Below, piece by piece: positions 31,234 through 43,620 of a stretch of 64,000 bases of DNA. A program made the position numbers and the translations under genes. Under the pieces are notes generated by a model. It was given only the letters and a program-made list of their open reading frames with translations. It was not told where the DNA came from and did no database searches. Source of the stretch: Arthonia radiata (lineage: Eukaryota > Ascomycota > Arthoniomycetes > Arthoniales > Arthoniaceae); NCBI GenBank assembly GCA_002989075.1, contig PSQN01000005.1:558001-622000 (forward strand). The letters run 5' to 3'. Each line of letters begins with the position of its first letter. The first letter of the stretch is position 1.

Positions 31234-31878
31234 ATGTCCTCCGCGGCGCTCCTGCGCGTCGCCTCGCGCTCCGCTCACACCCCCTTCTTCCGGTTAAAAC
31301 CCACCACAGCACCGCGATTTGCTCCGAGCACATGCCGAACGGCCTCGCCAGTCAAACAGGCGTCTTGTTTTAGTACGACAGCGACGAGGCAAAGTGGGCC
31401 GCACGATGAGGAGACTTTCGAGGAGTTTACGTCGCGGTGAGTCCCCACATTCAACCCAGGACGAGTCCAGACGACTTCCAAAGCATACTGCAACCTCAGC
31501 CTTCAACCTCTTCAAATTCCAAGGAACACTCGTCTCATTACCGCTTCAACACCCAACATCCAGCTACTGACATCACCAATCCCCAGCTACGAAGCCGAAT
31601 TCGACCGCGTGCAAGACGTCTTCGAGCTCCAACGCAACCTGAACAACTCCTTCGCCTACGATCTCGTGCCCTCCACCACCGTTATCACGGCCGCGCTACG
31701 GGCCGCCCGCCGCGTCAACGACTTCCCCACCGCCGTCCGGATATTCGAGGGCATCAAGGCCAAGGTCGAGAACAAGGCGCAGTATGAGCAGTACCTGGAG
31801 GAGCTGGAGCCGATGCGGAAGGAGCTGGGCATCGAGCTGAGGGACACGCTGTATCCGGATTTGGGGGATAGGATTTGA
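31234..31878 (+). CDS. COX6: Cytochrome c oxidase subunit VI (Cox5A homolog)
   Basis: Exons 31234-31436 and 31587-31878 (150-nt intron, GTGAGT donor, CCCCAG acceptor, phase 2), 164 residues. Nuclear-encoded peripheral subunit on the matrix side of complex IV. Residues 1-50 form a mitochondrial presequence rich in Arg, Ser, Ala and Thr and lacking acidic residues. The mature part begins near DEETFEEFTSRYEAEFDRVQ and continues VFELQRNLNNSFAYDLVPS, ALRAARRVNDFPTAVRIFEG and EELEPMRKELGIELRDTLYP, the conserved COX5A/COX6 helical repeats. The intron is longer than most here. Confidence 0.93.
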
Positions 31879-32204
31879 AGTGGTGTGGTGGGTGGTGTGG
31901 AGGGATATTGAGATGAGACGGGAGAGGGGGCTGAGGAGATGGGATGCATGATGTCCGCTAGAAAGCATTGATTGTACATCTACCAGAGAAACAGGCTTTT
32001 TTGACAATTATGCCAGTGTCCAAATGGACGGCCGCCGTGTGCTGATGTGACTGACGACTTGTTCAGGGTATACGCTATGTTCTAAAATACTTGTACAGCC
32101 CGCCGGTACGCCGTGACATGACCAGCTGAATCCAATGCATGTTCGCTCATCGTCGCTTGCGCTCCATCGTGGCCCTAATGCAATGCACACCCACTCAAGC
32201 CCCA
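31879..32204. other. Convergent 3' spacer
   Basis: About 325 bp between COX6 and the minus-strand mannosyltransferase stop. No gene seen. Confidence 0.5.
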
Positions 32205-33521
32205 TCACAACTCCCACTTCTCCCAGTCTCCCATTCCCACATGCCTCAACCAACTCGGCCGGCAGTCTTCCTTATACAAGTAATTCGCGCCATCCGTGAA
32301 CATGGCCGGCTTGCAGCCCCTGCACTTTCCGGGCGGCCGATTCGGGCAATTGAAGTACGGAATGTGATTGTACCCAATATCTCTAAACCAGTGGATGCGA
32401 TCCCGGTCCTCGAATAAACCAAGCCCAATACTATGCACCGGCGCGTCGCCCCAACGCTCATAGAAGAACCCGCCGGCTTTGTCCAGATGCTCGAAGTACT
32501 TCGAGTACGCTTGGCCCCGCCAGAAGCCGAGGTCGCCAATCTCAAAGTTGCTCCAAAAGTGGCACGTACTGTAGCCATGGGCACGAAGGATGTGGCTGGG
32601 TCGTTGCTTCGAGTCGGTCAACCAGTCCATGGCATTATTCGGATGCACGAGCTCCTTATTTTTCGGATCCGCGAGGAACTCCTCCGTGGCAGGCCAGAGG
32701 CCGGAGATGCTCTGCGGGGAGTCGTACAGATTGATGGTGAAGCCATACGTCTTGTTGTGATCCTGCATGAAGCGGAAGACGTCGTAGTCGATGTCGCAAA
32801 AGAAGTGGACATGCGGCTCCACGCGCCAATAATATTGCGTATGCTTCAGCGCGGGATGATGCGCGAACAACGCACTGTTCCAGCGGCACATCTTGCGGTA
32901 TGAGATCTTGTTGGCATACTGCACGCCCTGCTCCTTGAGGATGCGCGCGGACTCCTCGTAGAGGTCCTCGTTGATCCATGGGGGTGTATCCCAGTGCTCA
33001 GCGGGAATCTGTTCGAAATGCACAGCGGCGTTGGTCTCCTTGCGGACTTCGGTCTTGAAATGGGAAGTGAATTGCTCGTCATTGAAGAAAGTCCACGGGT
33101 AGTTGAACTTGTGGTTCCAGGTGCGCTCGAGGTCGCGCATGGATTGGAGAATCTCGGTGAGTTCGGAATTGCGGACGAGGACGAGGAGCGTGGCATTGAT
33201 GCGGTCGGAAGAGGCATTGTCAGGGGCATAGTTGTCGCCGTCGACGCGGCGAAGGGGTTCGGCGGGCTCGTCGATCACTGCGGGTGGTCAGCAATTGTCT
33301 TCGCCGACATATTTGTTTACCGTTGTGCACGTACAGTCCTTGTTCGGATCATGCCATTTACCGTTCGCGGAGTTGGTGAGTGGCAGGTCATCGCGCTCCG
33401 TCGGCTGGGCTATGAAAATAAGGACTGTGAGATATATGAATATGACGACGGTTGCGAGACCGAGGAGTCGAACAAGCTTCGGAAGGCCAAGGGGGCGCTT
33501 GGTGAAAAAGGTCTTGGGCAT
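32205..33521 (-). CDS. Alpha-1,2-mannosyltransferase (KTR/MNT, GT15 family)
   Basis: Exons 33521-33335 and 33277-32205 (57-nt intron, GTACGT donor, CGCAG acceptor, phase 1), 419 residues. Golgi type II enzyme extending O- and N-linked mannans with GDP-mannose. Short cytosolic Lys/Arg tail, then TM anchor LLGLATVVIFIYLTVLIFIA (about 19-38). The GT15 catalytic domain contains NATLLVLVRNSELTEILQSM, FNYPWTFFNDEQFT, KISYRKMCRWNSALFAHHPA, YYWRVEPHVHFFCDIDYDVF and CHFWSNFEIGDLGFWRGQAY, including the catalytic-region Glu of WRVEP and the EIGDL block. Exon 1 is required because the second exon has no ATG before the catalytic domain. Confidence 0.92.
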
Positions 33522-34154
33522 ATGGATGCAGGAGGCCTCACGCCTCGACGATTCATCTCCTCATGCCCGAGAATGACTGCAGGGGTCGAAGCGAAGTGAT
33601 TGACACTTTGGCGAATTGGTGCTGCCTTGAGAGCCGCAGCTCCGCCTGGTCGGATTCGTTGTTGTGAATTTCTGGCCGGGGGGCCGTAAACTCGCGTGCT
33701 GAGTCGCGGCGGTGCACTAACGCTAGGTTGCCGATCTCCCTGACGTCCACATCGATATTCATCGAATACGGCTTGGATACAGCTATGCCCTTTTAAGAGT
33801 CCATCCAGATGAGCATGGCTTACAGACCGGAGCATTTCCAGCTCGTGAAGAGCCTGGCATTTGTCCATATATTCTGAAAGTACCTTGCCCTTTCTCGTGG
33901 CCGTGATTATATTACATTCCGAACCGCGCTACTCTCGTCACCAAATGTCATTATCAAAGCAGAATGCCGGCGGAGAACAAGCGCGACGGACGCTCGAGGT
34001 CATGCCTCTACGCTTTCCTCAAGCCTTTCTTTTTCAGTCCGTACACATTCGTGCATCACCCGCCAACATAGACACATACACAACCCTGCGGTATACCGCT
34101 CACATCACAAGAGACCTCTTCACCTGACTTCTTAGTGGGGTCCCTTCACCAAGC
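33522..34154. other. Intergenic, 630 bp
   Basis: Between the mannosyltransferase start and the rts1 stop, both minus strand. Open frames here have no domain. Likely promoter of the mannosyltransferase. Confidence 0.4.
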
Positions 34155-36395
34155 TCATCGAGCTGCGGCTTTCGTAGTGCTGTCATCAGATATTCGAAGG
34201 TTGTCGAAGCTGTTGGCAAAATGATCGGCTCGGTCTGCTGGCTGGGGTGATCGACCAACGACTGGCCGATGGCTAACGCTGCCGTTTGCTAGTCCACCAT
34301 TCTGCTGCTGGTCTGCCAACTCCTTTATCCTCGCCCACTTTGCGTCTCTTGTCTGCTGGCGCTTGTAGCTCTGGTCTTCTTCGTCTCGGTATTGGTTGGA
34401 GCATTCGTCAAAGAGCGTCGGGTTGACTTCCATGAAGAGCTTCATGGCACTGTACACCATGCTATGGATTGTACTGATAATCATATTAGCAAGCGCTTCA
34501 CTGTCGGGGTCAATTGACTTACCGGTTCCAGTGGCCCTTTGAGTTCTCATAAAGAGGTGCAAACATGATTGGCAGAATCACGTCGACGTTGTCTGTGACG
34601 AGATTGCAAAAGTACTCATTATTCCAAAAGTAGAGTGCACGCTCGGCCACTTGGAAATGTGGGCTCGCGACTGACTTGGCAAGCTGCGTAAAGAGGCGCT
34701 CCTGAACCTTGGCGAACTCTGCAGGGTCCATAACCTCGAAGATGTCCTCGACTTCGTTCAAAAACATCACTTCTTTAGTGCTGTTCACTTTCGGCCAATA
34801 CTTGAGCAACCCATTCACAACCTCTTCCGTCAAGTTGGCATCTTTCTCAAGGAATTGCACGATACAGTAGGCCAGCTGCGGGTGATACATGCTCAAGCTC
34901 TTGACCTTGTGTAATGGAATGAGCACTCGGGTCAAGAACAACTTGTGCTCTTCTTTCAACGGCAGCGCAAAGCCGTTGATGATCGATCCGAGTATCTCGA
35001 GCAATTCAGCAATGCCATTGAAGCGTTCGGTCTCGTATACGAATTGGAAGAAGACATTATTAATCGATCGCCGGATGAAGGACCGTAGGTTGAGGAATTT
35101 GCCGTATATGCGGTGCAGGGTGGTTTTGAGGAAGTCTCGTTCGCGAGGATCCTCAGAGTCGAAAAGATCCAGCAACTAAATGAGGTCAGCGACTTTGGAA
35201 GGCCGAGCATGAAAGCATGATGATACTGACCTGGAGGACGAAAGAATGGTCAATGAATTGTTTCGCAACATTAGTATTGAAATCAGGGCTCTCGATGAAA
35301 CGTAAGAAAAATTCATAAACGACTTGAATGTGGGGCCAGGCCACTTCCAGGACAGGCTCGTCCTCTTCAGGGTCGAACGCCTCGCCTTGTGGATTCATTG
35401 GTGGAGGAATGGGTCGGAAGAGGTTCTTGCTGAACATCTCAACGGCCATGGGATACATCGGCTCAGTGATAACTTGTCTGTTGTTGGCGACGTAGTCAAG
35501 TAGCTCATGCAGAGCTAATCGCTTGATCTCTTTGGATTTGGTGTCCGCTGCTGCGTCGTTGAAATCGAATATGACATTGCATTGCTGTATTTTTTGAACG
35601 AACAGATCCTGTCGCTTGTTCGGAGGCACTTCCATAAATCCGGGCAGCTTTTCAAGATCGCGGTGACCCTGGTCCGAGATGTCGAATCTGGAGGAATGTT
35701 GACGTTTTGGAGTGCGAATACCTTCTGGTATGTCTTTCGGTGTTGTCTGCAAGTGGTTGAACATTAATGACTTTTGACCGGCCTTCGGCGGCGCGAGATC
35801 GCCAGGCATCGTCTCGGTGCCGCCGGGTGGGGGAACATGCTATGTGCGGGTTAGCTGACGTCTTCTGCTAGGTGCTTCAGTAGCAGTACTAACGGGAGCG
35901 CTTGGACTGATCACAACACTTGGTGCAAGGCTGGGATTTCCGCCGCGATTGGGTGTGCCTGGACCATCCACGTTGGCAGGGCCAGCTGCATTTCCCCCGG
36001 TAGACAGCCTTTGCTGCTGCAAGTATTGCTGATTGGACTGGCCGGGCTGTTGTGGCTGATGTGGTGAAGATGACGGCATTGGTGGTCCACTGCGTCCTGC
36101 TTGATCCAGAGAGCCATCCGGCGGCAGCGGTTTGTTCGACCGAGTGTCGGCGAGTGCGGTCGTGGACGATGAGGGTGTTGCTTGGGCAGATCCCGCGGGC
36201 GAGTGTGTAGATGATCCTCCCTGCGAAGGGGATGCTGTGCCAGAGTTGCCGTCCTTTGGTTTTCGCGAGCTAGTTTTGCCTTCTTTAGCTCTATTGAGCT
36301 GTTCGTGCTAGACTCGTTAGTCAGTTGTCTTTCAGAGCGCCAATATCGATGCTCGAATGTGTAAGGCTTACGACTCTTGCCCGAAACCCCTTCAT
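34155..36395 (-). CDS. RTS1: PP2A regulatory subunit B56/B' (Rts1 homolog)
   Basis: Five exons on the minus strand: 36395-36372, 36307-35894, 35839-35231, 35175-34523 and 34473-34155, 672 residues. The introns of 64, 54, 55 and 49 nt all have GT..AG ends. The first exon encodes only eight residues (MKGFRARV), as in other fungal B56 genes with a short first exon. A low-complexity region (about 9-180) is rich in Ser, Pro and Gln. The B56 HEAT-like domain follows from about 190: [93 protein letters not shown] and [13 protein letters not shown]. It directs PP2A phosphatase to substrates in mitosis, stress and cell-size control in yeast. The C-terminal tail is basic and Gln/Asn-rich. Confidence 0.95.
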
Positions 36396-37279
36396 GCTTG
36401 GTAGCTGGTTGCTGCGGACCTCGTTTCAAGAACTTGGTAGCGCGCCGAGCAAGCGCAGTGTGGCGCTGTTGCTTATTCCTGATTGATGCACCGAAACCAG
36501 GCAACTCAGACTTGTCAGACGCGTGACAATCAGTGGTTATCGATCTTCGAAACAGCGCTTTCAGGGAAGCCAAGCTGTAGAGGTGTACAACAAGAGGGGC
36601 TAAGCTATGGAGGCCGTCGTAGCAGAGTGGAGGTAGTTCAAGGACACTACTAAGGCTGCAAAGATTCGGAACGATGAAACAAGACGCGTTCGATGTCGTG
36701 AAGCGCTCTGGCAGGGCGTTCCATGAGGTGTTGGTCGTGAATTGCTACCATTCTCTCTTCACTTGTGGAGGGGATGAAGTTGCAAATTAGGCCAAAAGAC
36801 GACAGGGTATCTGACGCCTAACTCCACGCAGACTAGTGGTACAGCTAGCGCGCCAGACTTCGCAAATAACACACGCTTCAGAAGTTCAGTGCTCATTGAT
36901 CGCAGATGTAGAACGCGTCAATCCGTGAACGCAACCGCCGTGAGTTATGGTCGCTTGATATGCGTTTTCACCTGTCGTTGTGGCCCTTGGAGCTATATTC
37001 GCAACAATTGCGCGGCACTCCGCGCATCGGAAAGCTGTACACGTAAGACCATAGTTGTTTGAGCGCGAGTGCTTGCCTGGGAATCTCATAGCTCGGTTCT
37101 CTTACCTCGAACCGCAGAATAAGAAGATTGACGATGGTTGATGCCTGCCATAGGTGCCCACGAGTGACACTGGTGCATGGGCTTGACCTAACTTCATCCA
37201 CGGTGGCTGGAAAGGCTCGTGAGAACTATTACTGCTACGCTCGACGTTTGTGCAGTGCGTCTCGCGACTGTAGTCTATT
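36396..37279. other. Divergent promoter region (rts1 / TFIIIC subunit)
   Basis: 884 bp between divergent start codons. No gene supported; contained open frames are short and without domains. Confidence 0.45.
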
Positions 37280-38982
37280 ATGGCCGGAACGCCGCCTCAA
37301 GAGGCACCAAGATTCCAGCTACCTGAAAAGTTTATATCCAGCGTCGAACATCCAGGTGTGATTGTGAACCCTCAGAATGCGCTCAGATCTTTGGGAGGAC
37401 CGCGAGCGATACAAGAAGTATGGGAGCATGGCCCAACAAACGCCGATTCGCTGACCTCGAGCAGACATTCATACATGGTGTCGAAGAAAAGCCACTCGGC
37501 TTTCAGACCAGGCCAAACGATCCCTATCGACGCCCAAATTTCGCACACGAAGTCGCGACTAGCAATATCGTGCTGAAACTTTCAATTCCCAAGCGCACCG
37601 GTCGTCGGCGCAAGAAGGGATCTACGGACCCGTTCATATGCGATAACGAACCCCAAAAGCCTGCTCCTATCTCCACCAGGTCACTGATCCGACGATTGCA
37701 AGATAACCGTGACAAGCATTCAGTAGCGGTTATCGGCAGCGTTGCAGAGACTTTCAGATTCCGGGCTCTTCCCGACTTTCAGTACTCGCTCATGTCCAGC
37801 AGAATGGCCACTGACTTTCAGAACAAAATACTTGTTTACAATGTCGAGGCTTTGAAGTCGTTCGACATGTCGCAGGGAAAGTCACAATGCTCGCAGACAG
37901 AGGATGTGATTCCGCCACCGGTGTTCTGCCCGACACCCTTCCCGCACCTCTACGGGTATAACCAGAATCCCAACGTCAAGAAGACGCTTGACGCAGACGG
38001 GCGTACCGTCATCATCAATACCCAAGCTGTAGGCAAGACGGGGGCTCCAGGCGTGCAATACGATGTGCAGCAGGTGCCTAGCCAACCCAACTCTTCGCTG
38101 CCTCCCATTCACACGCTGAGTGAGGGTATCCAGAAATGCATTCGGGTGATGAAAGAAGTACTTGAGAAGCGACCAATCTTCACCCGCCGCGCTTTTGTCA
38201 ACACGCTCGGTCAAGACTTCAACTACGACATTAGATTCTCGACTCCTTACTGCGTCTACACGTTCCTTTCTGGCCCATGGCGGGACACCATGATCAGAAT
38301 GGGATTTGATCCTCGCAATAATCCAGACTCGCGTCAATACCAGACTCTAGGTATCAAGCTCTTAGGGCGGGCCGATCATAGTCAAGGCGCAATAGTTCCG
38401 GCGTGGAGGCAGGGGCGGACGGAAACGATTGGCGGTGTATACCCCACGAGCCACATATTTGACGGAGAGCATATCTACAGAGATGGGAGTACGTGGCAGT
38501 TGTGTGACATTACTGATCCGTTATTAGTCAACATCATCAACAAGTTTCCTCCTCGGCGGAAATGTCATGTATGTATTGCCAAGCTTTTCCGTGCGCTGGA
38601 GATGCAGCTAACCGGTGCTCAGCAAACTACTTGGGGCTGGATGGAGATGGTGCCCTTTTGCAAAGTGCATGTCGTAATGCGGGATAAAACGAGGATATTA
38701 CTTGAGGGTCGAAAGCCGGGTGACGATGACTACAGTTTTATCTACGACCTACCAGACGATATTGCAGATCTCAGAGAGCATCTCAGGACAACTAAAGATT
38801 TGGAGAGCAAGAAGCGAACCATGGCCACGAACATCCGATCTATGGCCGATGATTCAGGAGTTACTCATCGAGGCGCGGGACGATCGCAAAAAACGCGAAG
38901 AGGTACCCTGAAGGCTTACGAAGCACACAATGGAGCAGCATTGGGAGCAGACGTAGACAATGAGAACGAGAACGTTGAATGA
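37280..38982 (+). CDS. TFC1: RNA polymerase III transcription factor TFIIIC subunit (tau95/Tfc1, Sfc1)
   Basis: Exons 37280-37417 and 37462-38982 (44-nt intron, GTATGG donor, GCTGAC branch, CGAG acceptor, phase 0), 552 residues. TFIIIC tau95 binds the A-box of tRNA genes. The N-terminus (FQLPEKFISSVEHPGVIVNP, then LRSLGGPRAI) is typical of the tau95 dimerisation region. It is followed by FQTRPNDPYRRPN and NIVLKLSIPKRTGRRRKKGS. The barrel and DNA-binding portion includes RPIFTRRAFVNTLGQDF and YCVYTFLSGPWRDTMIRMGF. The C-terminal acidic stretch has GDDDYSFIYDLPDDIADLRE. Without the short intron the frame breaks at 37461, so the intron is well supported although short. Confidence 0.88.
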
Positions 38983-39485
38983 TGATCTCATCACGTGACT
39001 CTTTGGAAACCGCCACAGCGGATGTGGCTGTGCTAGGCCTCTCAGATCGTGTTGGCCAAGCGCTTGGCGTTCAGAGCCTCATTGATTCGCACGCCAGAAT
39101 TCTCATCGGAGCTTCCTTGCGCTTCGCGATCGTGGCAATAGTTATTGCAGAGCGCGAATGTCCTCCAGGCTGTGCCAAAGGAAGGCGCGCATGTCGCTCC
39201 TGCGTGGCCTCGTTGCCCCTGGCACCTTAAATGACTAATGACGTAGATGGCAGCTGCGAGTCGGCCCAAGTTTGTTTGGCAGATTAATAAAGACGCGCAA
39301 GCGCCGACATTACCCTCTTCCTACCGCCTCCTCTTGACTTTAAGAAAATCATCATAACTGCAAACTTGTTACTGCATAGCCAAAGAGCAGACATAACAAT
39401 CTCACGGTACAGCAAAGCTTCAAACCGCCCGACCTTCGGGAATCACCGACCCCAGCACTTCAATACCCAGCTCTACAACTTCGAC
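38983..39485. other. Spacer before the PMP3-like array
   Basis: About 500 bp. The last 100 bases are C/A-rich and probably the leader of the first PMP3-like gene. No other gene seen. Confidence 0.4.
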
Positions 39486-39820
39486 ATGGCCGGCTGCGGA
39501 TCCATCCTCGTTGTCATCATCACCATCTTCCGCACGTACAAACCAAGTAACTCGCCTGCGAGTGTATACTAACACTCCATCCAGTCCCTCCTGTTGGCGT
39601 TTTCCTCGTTGCCGGCTGTGGCGTTGACCTCCTCATCAACATCTGCCTCACCGTTCTGGGCTACATCCCAGGCCATATCCACGCCTTCTACCTTGAATAC
39701 GAATTCTACAAGCGCCGCGATGTCCTACGCTCCGGCGGCACCATCACACATGACGCGAGCGGTATCTACAGCAGGAAGGTGCAGAGCGGTGGAGGTGTGG
39801 GTGTGCCTGTGCACGCTTGA
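39486..39820 (+). CDS. PMP3/UPF0057-family membrane proteolipid, array copy 1
   Basis: Exons 39486-39546 and 39585-39820 (38-nt intron with GTAACT donor and a perfect TACTAAC branch; phase 1), 98 residues. The most canonical copy: TM1 SILVVIITIF, then PPVGVFLVAGCGVDLLINIC and TM2 LTVLGYIPGHIHAFYLEYEF, matching the Pmp3/Sna family consensus. A 40-residue hydrophilic tail (YKRRDVLRSGG..) follows the usual 55-residue core. PMP3 proteins sit in the plasma membrane and in yeast influence membrane potential and Na+ tolerance; the role here is inferred. The intron lies just before the Pro-Pro motif, as in the other six copies, but the second intron seen in those copies is absent. At 38 nt it is very short, which leaves some doubt about the exact donor. 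Confidence 0.88.
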
Positions 39821-41556
39821 TCGGACGTCGATAGCGTTGCAGACTTGAAAGACTGGAAGGGGGGATGACTGCTTCTTTATATGATACCCAGAATGCATAG
39901 GGAAAATGTCGTTGGCACAGAAGACGACGGATTTGTAACGCGTTGACAGGCGAAGCGTCTTGTTGCAGGCAGAAGATATCTTTTTTGTTCGAAACAATAC
40001 AATTGTAGTAATTGTTTATATTGCAACCAACTCAAGCGCTGCTCGAATTGCATACCCAGTGTTGTTCATGCACGGCATGTTTCCACACACTGAAGTTCTA
40101 AATACAATTCTACCGTCTGCAGGATGCCATCTGTGCCGCGCACGGTTCCATGTAACATTTCCTGGTTTCAAGACTGCGGTAATAACATCAGCAACAGAGC
40201 CGTCAGCATCTTGACGCCGGGGCGCATACAGTACACGTCTTGCAGCGTAAGAGCAAACCGCAGGAAGCTGTCTTTCAGGCGAGATGGTGCGACCGATCCA
40301 CAATTTTCCAGATTACGATACAGGCCGAAGGCGCTGGCCAACCAGCGATGCGGCGTAGGATTGTCATTGCTGCAAGCAAATTCGCGAGCCGGTCCTGAAT
40401 CTAATTATAACTTCTAACGGGTGATCTGCCTTGGCAAAGCTTGTCACCATCCGACACTGACTTCAAAGTTCCGTCTTCCCTGAAGTCATGAAACGATCAC
40501 ATTAGGAATGTATCCCACTGTGACGCATAGTATACGTTGGAATGATTTATGCAAGACTGAGCTGTTACTGCAGGCGCTCAGCGCCAGATCGAACAACATT
40601 GTATCTGGGTGAGAGCGTCCGTACCAAAGAGAAGCCACCTGTCACGCCCACGCAGGTTGCAGCTTGATAATGCGGCTATAATGCAGGATTCATCTGGATG
40701 CGTCGGCACCCAAGCGAAGCTTGTCACTCGGTGCAGACCAAGCTTAGGTAAGTGCGTTACGCTGTTGTGTTTCAGGCATGAGTCGCAAGACGTATGTCGC
40801 CTTGCTTTCTGTCGAGACTCTGGCGATATGGAAAGATCTCGCACTCACCAACATAAATGCCTTCCTCAGTGCTTGTATACTACTATCACGGAGGTTGAGC
40901 AGTGGGCGGAGTAACCCGCGGAGTACATGTCCCAGTTGCCTCGTCGTAATCTGTGGAGCAGCGCACGGCCTGGCGGATCCTGCGATCTCGTATCTCGTTT
41001 CAAGTTTGCATCCGAGCACCCATCCTTCTTACCTGCGCAAGGAAATTCCTGCGAGGTCTCGCTATGCTAATATCGCTCTCCAGGCATCGATAATCGATGT
41101 CTGATCTAGCAATCTTCCGCAAAAACGTGCAACGATCCACGCAGCACCTATCGCAGTCTACGCTTACACGCGATACCTTGGTTCGTACGTCACTCGAGAT
41201 GGCGTCAGCTTGGTCGCTTTCACTCCTAGCTGCCGGGGCGGCTTACTCTAAGCCATGCTTGTGGCATCCGAAGGTCGTCGCCGCAGTCATCCCCACTTTG
41301 CCGACAGTCTCAAACACCTCCGTCAGATGCGTTGACGTGTCCACATGTCCAGCCAGCTCGCTCTCCGCCCGTCGATGTTGCGTGTTCTGTGCTGAGTTAT
41401 GGCCACGTCTTCTAATGCGCTTGCTATATCTTGGCTGCACTTTTATCTTGGCGTCTCGTACTCCAGACACTTCTCCATTGCTTGGCTGAAACATTCTTGG
41501 CTTTCTTCCATTCACCTCAGACACTACCAGTAACTACATTACAAGCATCAGCCAAC
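39821..41556. other. Spacer between array copies 1 and 2
   Basis: 1.7 kb with no secure gene. An open frame at 41199-41489 begins with a signal-peptide-like MASAWSLSLLAAGAAYSKPC and could be a small secreted protein or just leader sequence; I give it low weight. Confidence 0.35.
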
Positions 41557-41985
41557 ATGGGTCCTGTTAAGTGGTGCCGTTACATTTTTTCCTGTACTTG
41601 TAGGTCGCGCATCTTTCTTTTGCAGCATGCCCTTCCAACCGTAGCATCCTCCACTAACACTGCCTAGTACCTCCCGTAGCATGCATCTGGCTGACAGCGG
41701 AATGTTGCGGCGGGTAAGGATGCAGACCAACGTCGTAAGCCTAGCCATCACGTTGACCCCGTCTCTAGGGATTTTCTTTGGAGCCTCGGTCTCACGCTGT
41801 GCGGTGTCCTTCCCGGCATAGCTCATGCTATTTACCTGGTCCACGAATTCTATAAGAACAAAGAGATAATGGAGAAATATGCAAAAGGCCACGGAGACCC
41901 ACCAGAATCTGATCCGTTTTGGATTTACTCTGATCGGATCAAGTATGGCGGGCATGGCAAACCAGATGTGGAAAAGGGCCATTGA
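41557..41985 (+). CDS. PMP3-family membrane protein, array copy 2
   Basis: Exons 41557-41593, 41668-41713 and 41769-41985 (introns 74 and 55 nt; CACTAAC branch in the first), 99 residues. Core: MGPVKWCRYIFSLPPVACIW and LTAECCGGDFLWSLGLTLCG followed by VLPGIAHAIYLVHEFY. This preserves the PMP3 order Cys-rich start, PPVA, Cys pair and (I/L)PGIxHAxY. The tail (about 40 residues) is charged and ends GKPDVEKGH. Intron phases 1 and 2 lie at the same positions as in copies 3-7. No single frame is open across the gene, so the splice model is essential; it restores the full family pattern. Confidence 0.82.
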
Positions 41986-43620
41986 GAGCATGGCGGAAAG
42001 CATCATTCTGGATCTGAGAGCGATTGATTCTGTGAGAAACATATAGTTCCCGCAGGACGTCGAGCGCCACGATATTGGGATCCGTGTGTTGCAGTGGAGT
42101 CAGGCCCCAAATCGGATCGTATGCTCACTCAGTTGATGCAAAAGAAGGCTTGGTGGTTGCGTTTTGGAAGCGTCTCTGTACATGATTGGTCAAATGGGCA
42201 ATGAAATATTGGAATTCCCTCGCGGCTACGGCACTGCTGTTCCTGCTATACTGCTGTTGTTTTCACAGCTTCGCACCCTGACATGACTCAATTGAATATA
42301 CACACTCTCTGCCATTCACCGTCAAGGCTCGCGCCTCGCCAGTTGAGTGCATCCATCTTTCCGCAAGATGCACGTCCACTACACATGGGGCGGTCCCTAC
42401 ATAGATGATCTTGCGGTACTACTTCAGCTGTCTAAAACAGATGGCATCCTAGTTGTGCAGAAGCACATTCAACTGACCTCGTCCGACTATACCAGCACGT
42501 GTTCTGCTGGATTGACGGTCAAGCAATTATCGTGTCCAATGGTAACAACCTCATACAGCAATGAATTCTAGAACACAGTGGGTGCTAGAACTGCGCGACT
42601 GTATCTTGATCGGCTCCGGGAGTCAACATGTACTTCAAAGAGTCTCTAGTGTTCAGATGGCAATGTTGCCGTTGCCACGTCCCCGTAGCGCGTGTCTAAA
42701 CCCCTATACGTTCGGGATATATACTGTCTTCGCGCTTCCCCCCTTGCGAACGAGCATGCAGCCTGTTTGTGGCGATGAGAGACAACGTCCTCGCAGGATA
42801 GCGAGGGCACGTCCCTGCTACTTTCACTCGATTCTTTCCGGCTGTGTTCGGGTTTGTACCCGCTGAAGCTCAGTCGTCCACCGAACGGGCTATGAGGATA
42901 CAGATACTTTTTTTACGATACCCTTAATCCACCTCCCGAGGCGCACAATCTGACCGACATGCTCCAGAATTTGCACGACAGAACCTGCGCATTTGCGAAG
43001 CAAGCTTCGTGAAGAAAGCGGTTGCATAGCTCAACATGAAGGAAGCGGTGTGGGGAAGCTTCAGCATTTTTGCGACAGCAGCTCACACAAACGTAACCAG
43101 TTCGCGGTCCATCTCTGCTTTGGAAGGTTACGAGCCACTGGGCGCGCGTACAAAGCTACGGTGTCTGCGACCTCACGCCCGAGTTTAATTTTGAGGGGAT
43201 CTAGTTCTGCCATGTGTCCAGTGAGTCTCATAAAGGGGGTTTCTGCTTTGCGAAGCCTGCATATAGTTTATTGTTTAGCGCTTCAGGCCCTTACTAGCTA
43301 GTAAGTCCATGGCACCAATGTACTTACCCTTTGGGCGACGCAGACAAATATAGTCTACATGCGTCAATCAGCAACGTTCTTTACATCTGGCAACTTAGAA
43401 CAATAGACTATCGCTGCAATCATGCCTGCCGTTTGCCGCCTGGGTGTGATATTAAAGACAACACTTCACCTTCTGCTGGGCTATTGACGGTGCAGAGTCA
43501 CGATCTCGCCAATATTCGCTCTTGCTCCGCTCGAGGAACCATCACCATCTCGTTCGACAAACACGCCGATCGCCCAAGCGCGTGCACATACGTCCTCGGT
43601 GTCAGCAAGCGCAAGTCAGC
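41986..43620. other. Spacer between array copies 2 and 3
   Basis: 1.6 kb. Several short open frames, none with a domain or convincing start. No PMP3 signature found here by eye. Confidence 0.4.

Noticed and set aside
33410-33868. 152-codon minus-strand frame upstream of the mannosyltransferase
   Set aside because: No domain; overlaps the first exon of the real gene in another frame.
42841-42880. GGGTTTGTACCCGCTGAAGCTC, reminiscent of the start of fungal 28S rRNA
   Set aside because: Only about 12 bases agree and the flanks do not match rRNA, so this is chance similarity.
43036-43090. MKEAVWGSFSIFATAAH, resembling a PMP3 first exon
   Set aside because: No Pro-Pro exon with a matching acceptor follows within a plausible distance.
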